Notes under the pieces: generated by a model
What the model saw: only the letters and a program-made list of their open reading frames with translations
What the model was told of the DNA's origin: nothing
The model's database searches: none
Origin: Bacteroidia bacterium
GTDB lineage: Bacteria > Bacteroidota > Bacteroidia > NS11-12g > UBA955
NCBI GenBank assembly: GCA_023258655.1
Contig: JALQWO010000005.1
Location: 1 to 24,177 of the forward strand
Length of the DNA: 24,177 bases
Reading direction: 5' to 3'
Program-made: the position numbers and the translations under genes
In this document: one piece after another, positions 1-7,806 of the stretch
How the letters are laid out: every line of letters starts with the position of its first letter
How positions within the stretch are numbered: position 1 is the stretch's first letter

Positions 1-1830
1 GTCTGCAAGGATGTCGAAATTGAACGCCAGTGACAATGTCTCAAGTAGTTCGGCGGCTTCTTTGTATTGGCCTTGATCTTTTTTGATGCGCGCTTTTACG
101 TACAATACCTCATCGGACAAGGCATGACCGGGGTAGTTGGTCACGATACTGTCTAGGTAGCTCCATGACTTTTGATATTGTTGTTGTTTTTCAAACAACA
201 ACGCTTTACCATACCATTGGAGGGCTTGGTAATTGCTATCAATGCCTAGATTGTCGATGATGACCAGGGCGAGTTCCATCGCATCGTTACTGATGAGTTG
301 GGTTGTGGCACTCTTAAGCACATCCAATTGCATGCTTGCCCAATCGAAATCACCGCGATAAAAACTCAGTTCTGCTCTTTTGAACTTGGCAAATTGTCCG
401 GTTTCTTCTTCTTTGAAGTCCTTTTCTACCTGGGCGAAAAGAAGCTCAGAAGTCCATATGTCACCCGCAGCAACCAGCACATCACCCAGTGCCAATTTGA
501 CTTTGGCGATGGCGTTTTTGTTCAGATAACTTCCTTCGTTGAGGTATTTTCTCAAAAGTTCTTCAGCTTCCTGATAGTTGGTTTTCTTGTTGTTGTCTGT
601 TGTGTTCGAATTCTTGGTTTTTGACATGTCTGCCTGGTTAAATACAGCATCGTATCGCACCAACAATTGGGAAAGTTTCAGGGCGTTATTCAGTGTGGCT
701 TCTTGCGGTCCGTATTTTTTTTCGAATTCCCACATTTGATTTCTCAGCGCGATCAAGTTTTCTATGCTGGGATTGCTGTTGATTGTTTTTTCATAGGTGA
801 CATCAATGAGTGCGGATTGGCATGCAGGCAGGTCGAAGCAGGACTCTTTGAGGTTGATACAATATTCATAGCATTGTATTGCCACCAAATATTGTCGGTT
901 GGATTGACAAAGTTGGCCCAACTCGTAAACGCGTGTTCCATTTTCTTTGAGTCGTTTGTCGAGCGACCGGGTATACAGGAAGGCACTGCTCCAATTTTCT
1001 TGTTTGATGAATGTCCATTTTAATCCCTCCGAAAGCGCCGTAACTTCGGGATATTCTTGGATTTTTTTGAGTAATAATCGCTGCATGATGACGAAATCCA
1101 GGCTATCGGTGACGTGACTTTCAAAGACGGGCCTAACGGTTTCGAAGGGCAATCCCGAGAGCATCATGTTGGTGTATTTTTCCAATCCTTTCTCTCTGTT
1201 TCCTGTTTCCATATAGAGCAGCGCCAATTCATTGGATATTTCGGGGATTTCCCCCACCTGTTCTTCTGCAGCTACAAGGGTTTTGATGGCGTAATCTCGG
1301 AGTCCAAGTTTTTCAAAACGATTGGCCACATATAGGTGTATGCTGCCCATTTGTTCCATCGCGTTGGGCTTGAGTTGGTCGATGATGAGTTCTACGAGTT
1401 CATCGGCACGTGCGTTGTGTTTGGCTTTCTCCGGGCCCTCTGGATAACTTGTGTTTACCCAGCACTCTTGAATGACCCAATGCATGGGTTGGGTCGATTT
1501 TTTGATTTTCTTCTTAATCCATTTGATGGCTTTGTCTTGTTCTCCCAATTTTACCATGCATTGAATATATCGCTGCTGGGTATTTTCATCATTTGGGTAC
1601 ACATCTACCAAGTCTTCAAACAATACAGATGCCTTGGCGAATTCATTTTTCTCGTAGAGAAGGTGTGCCAGTGTGTAGTTTGGATCGTCTTGGTTTGTTT
1701 TTCCATTGTTGGTTTGAGCGATAACGAATTGAGAAGTGAATAAGGCCATAATCCATAAAATCCACACAAATGGCCCATGATTTAGGCATTGCTTGGTGTG
1801 GTTTCGATTCACGTTGGCCTGTTCAAACAT
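1..1830 (-). CDS. Exported TPR-repeat protein, partial (3' end beyond the window)
   Basis: Reading the minus strand from the ATG at 1830 gives 610 uninterrupted codons to the window edge, so the C-terminus is missing. Residues 1-38 look like a signal peptide with a long n-region: the hydrophobic core FVWILWIMALF is followed by FVIA|Q as a plausible cleavage site. The rest is helical with TPR-like pairs, for example around residues 51-80 (YTLAHLLYEKNEFAKAS) and near the left edge (ALQWYGKALLFEKQQQYQKS). I see no catalytic motif, so a periplasmic or outer-membrane-associated scaffold is the best guess. The ATG overlaps the stop codon of the upstream ABC exporter gene (TGATG), which implies one operon with translational coupling. 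A shorter start at ATG 1749 would lose most of the signal peptide. The plus-strand reading frames over this stretch are shadows. Confidence 0.85.
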   Translation of the reverse strand, partial: MFEQANVNRNHTKQCLNHGPFVWILWIMALFTSQFVIAQTNNGKTNQDDPNYTLAHLLYEKNEFAKASVLFEDLVDVYPNDENTQQRYIQCMVKLGEQDKAIKWIKKKIKKSTQPMHWVIQECWVNTSYPEGPEKAKHNARADELVELIIDQLKPNAMEQMGSIHLYVANRFEKLGLRDYAIKTLVAAEEQVGEIPEISNELALLYMETGNREKGLEKYTNMMLSGLPFETVRPVFESHVTDSLDFVIMQRLLLKKIQEYPEVTALSEGLKWTFIKQENWSSAFLYTRSLDKRLKENGTRVYELGQLCQSNRQYLVAIQCYEYCINLKESCFDLPACQSALIDVTYEKTINSNPSIENLIALRNQMWEFEKKYGPQEATLNNALKLSQLLVRYDAVFNQADMSKTKNSNTTDNNKKTNYQEAEELLRKYLNEGSYLNKNAIAKVKLALGDVLVAAGDIWTSELLFAQVEKDFKEEETGQFAKFKRAELSFYRGDFDWASMQLDVLKSATTQLISNDAMELALVIIDNLGIDSNYQALQWYGKALLFEKQQQYQKSWSYLDSIVTNYPGHALSDEVLYVKARIKKDQGQYKEAAELLETLSLAFNFDILAD

Positions 1831-3680
1831 CATGGCATGTTTGGCTGTTGAAAATAATCACTTGGATCAATTTGTTGCTCAACCATCCGTCGATACTGTC
1901 CGCCGGGAAGCTGCATCAAGGTTTCATGGTTGCCTTGTTCTACAATTTCGCCTTGTTTGATTAGGGCAATGACATGGGCATGTCTGATGGTGCTCAGTCT
2001 ATGGGCGATAACAATGGATGTTCGATGATGCATTAAGTTTTGGAGTGCTTTTTGAACGGCGAGTTCACTCTCTGAATCCAAGGCGCTGGTGGCTTCATCG
2101 AGGATGAGGATTTTTGGATCTCGGAGTATGGCACGTGCAATGGCGATACGCTGTTTTTGACCGCCCGATAGCCGCATTCCCCGGTCGCCAACTTTCGTTT
2201 GATATTTTTCTGGAAATGCTTCAATGAAATCCGATGCATTGGCACTTTGTGCGGCGGCAATAATTTCGGCCTCAGAGGCATCAGGCTTACCATATCGAAT
2301 GTTATCGTAGATACTTCCGCCAAACAAAAGCACCTCCTGGGGTACAAGTGCAAATCCCTTTCGATATGTATCTATGTCAAAATCATGGATGGGGGATTCA
2401 CCCAGGCTTATACATCCCTCCGTGGGTTGATAAAATTGATATAACAAATTGGCTAAGGTGGATTTTCCTGAACCCGACGGTCCTACCAAGGCCAATACTT
2501 CACCTGGTTTGATGTTGAGATTGAGTTTTTTGAATACGGGAAATTCGGGTCTAGAGGGATACGAAAAAGAAACCTGATCCAGGATGATTGGAGACTGCCA
2601 ATTGGGAGCGGGATTTTTGTTTGACGAAGAGGATGTGAGTTCAGTGGGTGTATCTATGAGCTCCAGCACGCGTTCTATGGAACCCAGCGTTTTTTGTATT
2701 TGAACGAACTGTTCAGCCATACCACCGATACTGCTACCCACAAAGGCCGTGAGCATCATAAAATTAAACAATTCTCCCACACCCATTTCACCGGATTGAA
2801 CAAGTCCAAGACCCTGGTAAATGAGCCAGACAATGGCACCAAACATACAAATGATGATGAATGAACTGAAAGCGCCTCGCCAATATCCGCGCAGGATGGA
2901 GTCTTTTTTCAACTGCCAAGCGCTTTGGCCGTATCGTTCGCTTTCGAACTGTTCATTGGTGAAAGATTTTACCGATAGTATGCCGGAGAGCGACTCTTCT
3001 ACGATTACGTTGTTGGCGGCAGTGGTATCTTGTAATTCTTTGGATTTTTTGCGCAAAAATCGCCCAAAAACCAAGGCAATGATGATGATGGCAGGCAAGG
3101 TGGCAAGCATCAATACAGCGAGTTTGGTGGACGTGATGAACAGAACAACAACACCCCCAATCAACACCAAAATCTGACGTAAGAACATCGCCAAGTTGGT
3201 GGTGAAGGCATCTTGAATTTGTGCGATATCGGCTGAAAAACGACTCAACAATTCGCCTACGCGATGTTGTGAATGGAACGTCATGCTTTGTGAGATGACA
3301 CTCTTGAACAAATCGGTTCGGAGACCGTAAGTCATATCCTCTGTTACCCGAACATAAATGGCAATTCTGCCAAAACTAAACACCGCTTGCACGATGAATA
3401 GGTAAATGAAGTAGACCGCAACTTTTTCGAGGGCTTCGGTATTGGGTGCCTTTGAAATCCCATGATTATCGTAGACGAAGGCACCGTCCATCAGTTCACC
3501 AAGCAATTTGGGAAACATCAGTGATGCGCCGGCAGAAATCGCCAAAAACAGGGTTCCAAGCAGAAACCAACCGCGGTTTTTGCCCGACATATATCGAAAC
3601 AAGCGCAATGAATTTTTGAAAGCTTGAATCGAAAGTTTGGCTTTGGGTATGTCGCGGTCTAGTTGATGAGGTCCTGCCAT
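1830..3680 (-). CDS. ABC exporter, fused membrane and ATPase domains (MsbA/BmrA-type half transporter)
   Basis: A 616-residue half transporter that should act as an inner-membrane homodimer exporting a lipid, drug or peptide; the substrate cannot be read from sequence. The N-terminal half is an ABC exporter membrane domain with hydrophobic segments (WFLLGTLFLAISAGASLMF near residue 40). The C-terminal half is a complete ATPase: Walker A GPSGSGKST (about residue 397), signature LSGGQKQ (about 503), Walker B ILILDEATSALD (about 521) and H-loop AHRLST (about 556), so it should be active. The frame stays open upstream to 3908, but that extension lacks family resemblance and runs into comF on the other strand. 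I start at the ATG at 3680 (MAGPHQLDRD), which gives a normal family length. The stop overlaps the start of the TPR gene, suggesting the two products work together. Confidence 0.93.
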   Translation of the reverse strand: MAGPHQLDRDIPKAKLSIQAFKNSLRLFRYMSGKNRGWFLLGTLFLAISAGASLMFPKLLGELMDGAFVYDNHGISKAPNTEALEKVAVYFIYLFIVQAVFSFGRIAIYVRVTEDMTYGLRTDLFKSVISQSMTFHSQHRVGELLSRFSADIAQIQDAFTTNLAMFLRQILVLIGGVVVLFITSTKLAVLMLATLPAIIIIALVFGRFLRKKSKELQDTTAANNVIVEESLSGILSVKSFTNEQFESERYGQSAWQLKKDSILRGYWRGAFSSFIIICMFGAIVWLIYQGLGLVQSGEMGVGELFNFMMLTAFVGSSIGGMAEQFVQIQKTLGSIERVLELIDTPTELTSSSSNKNPAPNWQSPIILDQVSFSYPSRPEFPVFKKLNLNIKPGEVLALVGPSGSGKSTLANLLYQFYQPTEGCISLGESPIHDFDIDTYRKGFALVPQEVLLFGGSIYDNIRYGKPDASEAEIIAAAQSANASDFIEAFPEKYQTKVGDRGMRLSGGQKQRIAIARAILRDPKILILDEATSALDSESELAVQKALQNLMHHRTSIVIAHRLSTIRHAHVIALIKQGEIVEQGNHETLMQLPGGQYRRMVEQQIDPSDYFQQPNMP

Positions 3681-3785
3681 TTTACAAAGTTCTGCGTTTT
3701 TTGCCAAATTGGTGGGTGCAAATCGACAATCGCGTGTTTTGGGAGCATGGTGGTGAGAAAACGCGTGGATTTTCGGATAGAAAAC

Positions 3786-4463
3786 ATGGTTCACGACTGG
3801 ATGGATTTCGCCTTTCCGCGGTCTTGCGTTTGTTGTGGCGATTTGTTGTTGCGATCTGAAATGGAAATTTGTTGGGTATGCTACAGTCAATTGCCTTTTT
3901 CCGTGCATGGATTTGGGATGAACAATCCGGTGGCAAAGTCGTTGTGGGGACGCGTACCAATATGGGGAGGATACTATTTGTTGAATTATCAGTCTGGTAC
4001 GATGACATCTTCGGTGTTAAAGTCCTTGAAATATGACGGTGGGCTGATAATGGCCAATAAGTTGGGAAAATTGATGGGAGAGGAATTGTACAAGCAAGGA
4101 TTTCAGCAGCATTGTGATGGCTTAATTCCTGTGCCAATGCATCCTAAAAAGGAACGCAAACGCGGGTACAATCCGGCACTACATCTTGCCGAGGGAATTG
4201 CAGAGGGTTTGGGTGTACCAGTTGTAAACAAGGCACTGATAAAGCGCAATGCCACTGTGTCACAGACCCGAAAAAACCGTTTAGAGCGTTGGTATCAAAC
4301 CCAGCATCAGTTTGATGTTGTGGGTGAAAAGTTGGAACTCAAACGCATCGCTTTGGTGGATGATGTTTTTACCACTGGAGCAACGGCGGAAAGGTGTTTG
4401 CGGTCTTTGTATTCCGTAGGGGTTGAGCAGGCATCTGTCGTGAGTTTGGCCTTTACCATTTAA
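3786..4463 (+). CDS. comF: ComF-family phosphoribosyltransferase-like protein
   Basis: A 225-residue protein. It opens with the typical ComF N-terminus (MVHDWMDFAFPRSCVCCG), a Cys cluster completed by CWVC that forms a small zinc-binding site. A type I phosphoribosyltransferase domain follows, with the PRPP loop IALVDDVFTTGATA near the C-terminus and the conserved PVPMHPKKERKRGYN segment in the middle. ComF proteins are linked to natural transformation and ssDNA handling in Bacillus and Haemophilus; the reaction, if any, is not established. Upstream in-frame starts exist (ATG 3663 and 3747), but 3663 overlaps the divergent ABC gene and family members begin close to the Cys cluster, so I favour 3786. 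The 105-base gap to the divergent ABC gene should hold both promoters. No other competence gene is nearby. Confidence 0.9.
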   Translation: MVHDWMDFAFPRSCVCCGDLLLRSEMEICWVCYSQLPFSVHGFGMNNPVAKSLWGRVPIWGGYYLLNYQSGTMTSSVLKSLKYDGGLIMANKLGKLMGEELYKQGFQQHCDGLIPVPMHPKKERKRGYNPALHLAEGIAEGLGVPVVNKALIKRNATVSQTRKNRLERWYQTQHQFDVVGEKLELKRIALVDDVFTTGATAERCLRSLYSVGVEQASVVSLAFTI

Positions 4464-4482
4464 ATACGACACAAAGCGATTT

Positions 4483-4511
4483 TTGAATGGTCGTGAAATT
4501 GTGTAAATTTG
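4483..4511 (+). promoter_or_regulatory. Bacteroidota-type promoter for the T9SS cargo gene
   Basis: TTG at 4483-4485 (within TTTTG) lies 18 bases upstream of TAAATTTG at 4504-4511, a perfect match to the Bacteroidota -7 box TAnnTTTG. The ATG at 4528 follows 16 bases later, so the leader would be only about 10 bases. The spacing is slightly shorter than the usual 19-21. This suggests that the cargo gene has its own promoter instead of relying on readthrough from comF. Confidence 0.6.
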
Positions 4512-4527
4512 TTCAAAAACCAATAAA

Positions 4528-7500
4528 ATGAAGAAAATACTACTGCTTTTGGGTGTTGTGATGCTGGGTCAAGCGAAGGCGCAGGTAACATCCTCACAAA
4601 TTGGAGCCATTTTGGTTCCTAAGTATGCGGGCGCCACCAAGGCTTCAACGGGTGACACCACAAGAACACCGATCATCTTCCGAGTGCGATTGAACGGTTT
4701 AAAACCCAATGAGAAATATAAGTACATTACTAAGGGCTCTGATACAACCGATTTGAAAACCCGTTCTTTGTCAACAGGGGGTGCGGGAAACATGATTACC
4801 TTCAACACAAACGGAACATTCAAATACATTTCTACCCAGTCTTTGACTACCGCAGGTAAGAACGATACGTTTGAAACCAACATGATGGGAGAATACGAAG
4901 GATGGTTTGGTTTGATGAATACCTCAAACACGCGTTTTGCCGCAGGGAAAACCATTTATCCATTGTTCATTGCATTGGGGTTGACCTCCAATGATACACT
5001 GATTGGATACTGTGCTGATGGTATTACATTTCTGGATTATGGAACGGCGTCTACCAACGCTACCGTAGTATGGGGAAGCTCGCAAGCAGCAGCCAAATCA
5101 TTTGTTGCTTTGTATGATGTCACCAATTCAAGTGGCGTTCGTCCTCTGTCCATTGGTATGGTGGAAAACTCTCCGGTGAGTGCGGGTTGGAAAACCTATA
5201 CACCAACGGTTGTGAAAAACAAAGTGATCGGTGTAACAGGTGCATGGTCGGCCTTTATTCCGAACAATTTGTCGGGTGGTTTGAAACGTGTAGAGAACTT
5301 GAGCTTATCGACAGGTTTTGTGGTTTATGGCAACAACGACGCAGATGGGGTTTGGGGTCCATCCAAGAAAAATACAGTGAATGCATCGGGTGGTGCTGGT
5401 GGACACATTTATTTGGACAATGACCATGCAGCTTTGGTACCAACCTTGGTTGAATTTTGGACAAGAACGTCATCTACAAAAGAAGATATCGGCAAATACA
5501 ATGTTTATGTGACCCGTAAATACAGCGATGAAAAGGATCAAACCGTTCGTTTCTACATCGCAGGCGGTACAGCCACCAAAGGCGCGACCAACGACTACAC
5601 AGTGACGGAACGCACCATCACATTCAAAGGTTCTGGTTTGGCCATTTCTGATACTTCAGTGATTACGATTTATGATGACAATGCGGCAGAAGGACCTGAG
5701 ACCATTGTTTTGGGTATTGATCAACCCAACAACTGTGTGATTGGTACAGAAAAAGCCCATACGGTAACAGTAGCCGATAATGACATTGCCAACGTGGTGA
5801 TTCCAAAGACTTTGGTTGTAGTAAAAGAAAATGCTGGAAAAATTGGTGTTGCGTTGAAGATGGACAAACCAGTTGCTACGCCTTCTAAAATGATGTTGTT
5901 TGTTAAGAGCAAGGGTGACAGCACATACATTCCATCAGAGTTCCAGTTGGGAAAATCTGGCAAAGACTCAACGTTCAATTTGGGTTCAAGCACCAAGGCG
6001 GATTCAATCATGATTTATGCGAAGGTAAATGATGAATTTACCATTGACCCCAATGATACTGTGACTTTGGTTTTGCGTCAGCTTACAGGCGGTGCATACT
6101 TGAAAGATTCAATCATCACGTTGGTGATGACGGACAATGATGGTCCTGCAACGGTGGAATTTATTGATAGTCGTTTGACGATCACCGAGAACATTGGTAA
6201 CCTCGCGGTGAAGATTCGTGTGGCTTCTCGTTCTGATGCCGATGCGGATTTCACTTTGCGCTGCTACACAGCACTGAGCTCTGCCACGGAGGGGGTAGAT
6301 TTTAAGTTCAACCCTACATCGAAAATCATCAACATTACCACGGGTACGCCTGATACCATAGTTGTTAATGTGCCTTTCTATGATGACAAATTATTCGAGT
6401 TAACCAAGAAGGTTTATTTCGGATTGGGCGTATTGTCAAACTCAAAGATCACCAAAGGGAAAGATACGTTGATCGTGACATTGTTGAATGACGATTTGCC
6501 AATCTATCCTATCGGAACCATTAACAAACAAACCAACGCCAACAAAACAGCCGATAGTTTGAATGTTCGTTGTCGAGTTTTCGGAACAGTTCATGGGGTG
6601 AATATGCGTACTGCAGGTTTGAACTTTACCATGATGGATGGCACAGGGGGTATTGGAGTCTTCACCAACCCAAAAACTTTTGGATACACTGTGACGGAAG
6701 GAGATAGTATCATGGTTCAAGGTTCAGTGAGTCAATTCCAAGGGACTGTTCAAATGGACAAATTGGATACGATCATCAGAATTTCTACTGGCCAGCCTTT
6801 GAAGAAAGCCAAGGTGGTAAGTGGCGTTGACGAGACCACAGAATCAGTGTTGGTTCAGATGCGTCGCGTGAAGATGGTGGATCCCACTGAGTGGCCTTCA
6901 GCGGCTTTGGCTGCGAACGCCTTCAAGTATGTGCGTGTCATGAATACTTCTGGTCGCGTGGATACTTTGAACATTGATGCAGAAACCAATGTAGATGGCT
7001 CTACGGCTCCTGTGGGTTATTTTGATGTAACAGGAATTGGAGCACAGTTCGACAACACATCGCCTTACACTACGCGTTATGTATTGTCGCCAAGATCGAT
7101 CAACGATTTCAAAGCCTCTACTTTGCCAACGGTGAATTTCACCAAAGCGAAAGATTCCATTTTTGAACCAGCGGATTCGTTCCGTATGGATTTCTCTGTG
7201 ATTCCTGCTGATGAGAATTTCTCATTTGACGTTGCCATTGCTGGTGGAACAGCGGTATCACCCACGGATTATGATTTTGCAACCCGTAAAATCAACGTGG
7301 TGAAAAACGTAAGTAGTTTCTTCATCCGTGCCAATATTACTGATGATGGTGACCCAGATGGCGACAAGATTTTGATCTTTGCGATTCGCAATGCACAAGG
7401 ACCCTGTTTTATTGGTAAAGACTCCTTATTGACATTGAAAATCAAGGATAATGAGGCGAGTGTGGTGAAGAAATTCGCTGCGGGTTCAATCAAAATGTAT

Positions 7501-7722
7501 CCAAACCCAACCAATGGCATGGTGAATATCCAGAGTGTAGAGCGCATGCAATCGGTAAAGGTGTACACGATGGGTGGTCAATTGGTTAAAGAGGTTGCTA
7601 TCAACGATATGATGAAGTCTAATGGATTGACCATGGAATTGAACGTGGTGTCTGGATTGTATCGTGTGCAAATCATCACAGCATCTGGCGAGATGTACAG
7701 CGATTTCTTGAGTTTCCAATAA
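4528..7722 (+). CDS. T9SS-secreted multidomain protein with Calx-beta-like repeats and an OB-like module
   Basis: A 1064-residue secreted protein. Residues 1-18 form a signal peptide (MKKILLLLGVVMLGQAKA|Q). Residues 20-290 are a beta-rich region I do not recognise. Calx-beta-like domains follow at about 301-419, 424-537 and 540-657, each ending in a calcium-type acidic turn (VADND, MTDND, LNDD). Residues 660-860 resemble the OB-like module found in Bacteroidota secreted nucleases and surface proteins (YPIGTIN opening, DGTGGIGVF core, GYFDVTGIG and PRSINDF at the end). A fourth Calx-beta-like domain spans about 866-978. The last 80 residues are a type A T9SS sorting domain (SIKMYPNPTNG, GGQLVKEV, SGLYRVQI), so the protein should cross the outer membrane and be released or surface-anchored. 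No catalytic motif is visible; adhesion, matrix or calcium-binding roles are plausible. It has its own promoter and a strong terminator. Confidence 0.9.
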   Translation: MKKILLLLGVVMLGQAKAQVTSSQIGAILVPKYAGATKASTGDTTRTPIIFRVRLNGLKPNEKYKYITKGSDTTDLKTRSLSTGGAGNMITFNTNGTFKYISTQSLTTAGKNDTFETNMMGEYEGWFGLMNTSNTRFAAGKTIYPLFIALGLTSNDTLIGYCADGITFLDYGTASTNATVVWGSSQAAAKSFVALYDVTNSSGVRPLSIGMVENSPVSAGWKTYTPTVVKNKVIGVTGAWSAFIPNNLSGGLKRVENLSLSTGFVVYGNNDADGVWGPSKKNTVNASGGAGGHIYLDNDHAALVPTLVEFWTRTSSTKEDIGKYNVYVTRKYSDEKDQTVRFYIAGGTATKGATNDYTVTERTITFKGSGLAISDTSVITIYDDNAAEGPETIVLGIDQPNNCVIGTEKAHTVTVADNDIANVVIPKTLVVVKENAGKIGVALKMDKPVATPSKMMLFVKSKGDSTYIPSEFQLGKSGKDSTFNLGSSTKADSIMIYAKVNDEFTIDPNDTVTLVLRQLTGGAYLKDSIITLVMTDNDGPATVEFIDSRLTITENIGNLAVKIRVASRSDADADFTLRCYTALSSATEGVDFKFNPTSKIINITTGTPDTIVVNVPFYDDKLFELTKKVYFGLGVLSNSKITKGKDTLIVTLLNDDLPIYPIGTINKQTNANKTADSLNVRCRVFGTVHGVNMRTAGLNFTMMDGTGGIGVFTNPKTFGYTVTEGDSIMVQGSVSQFQGTVQMDKLDTIIRISTGQPLKKAKVVSGVDETTESVLVQMRRVKMVDPTEWPSAALAANAFKYVRVMNTSGRVDTLNIDAETNVDGSTAPVGYFDVTGIGAQFDNTSPYTTRYVLSPRSINDFKASTLPTVNFTKAKDSIFEPADSFRMDFSVIPADENFSFDVAIAGGTAVSPTDYDFATRKINVVKNVSSFFIRANITDDGDPDGDKILIFAIRNAQGPCFIGKDSLLTLKIKDNEASVVKKFAAGSIKMYPNPTNGMVNIQSVERMQSVKVYTMGGQLVKEVAINDMMKSNGLTMELNVVSGLYRVQIITASGEMYSDFLSFQ

Positions 7723-7734
7723 ATTTTCTCGAAT

Positions 7735-7777
7735 CCGTTAATAAAAAAGGGGGCACGGCCCCCTTTTTTATTAACGG
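7735..7777 (+). terminator. Perfect 20-bp hairpin terminator, probably bidirectional
   Basis: The arms at 7735-7754 and 7758-7777 are exact reverse complements (20 of 20) around a 3-base loop. The stem core GGGGGC/GCCCCC is flanked by A6 and T6, so each strand shows a GC-rich stem followed by a U-run and the element can terminate in either direction. It starts 13 bases after the T9SS cargo stop codon and ends 30 bases before the TTG start of the next ABC exporter. Confidence 0.93.
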
Positions 7778-7806
7778 TGTATTGATTTCATTAATTTCGC
7801 CTTGAT

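Noticed and set aside
298..1743. Several plus-strand reading frames of 73-135 codons
   Set aside because: They lie antisense to a continuous 610-codon TPR protein frame on the minus strand and their translations resemble no protein family.
3663..3785. Longer comF start at 3663 or 3747
   Set aside because: The 3663 start overlaps the divergent ABC gene, and ComF proteins usually begin just before the Cys cluster, as at 3786.
3681..3908. N-terminal extension of the ABC exporter to 3908
   Set aside because: The extra 76 residues are Arg/His/Pro-rich without family similarity and overlap the comF coding region; ATG 3680 gives a normal exporter.
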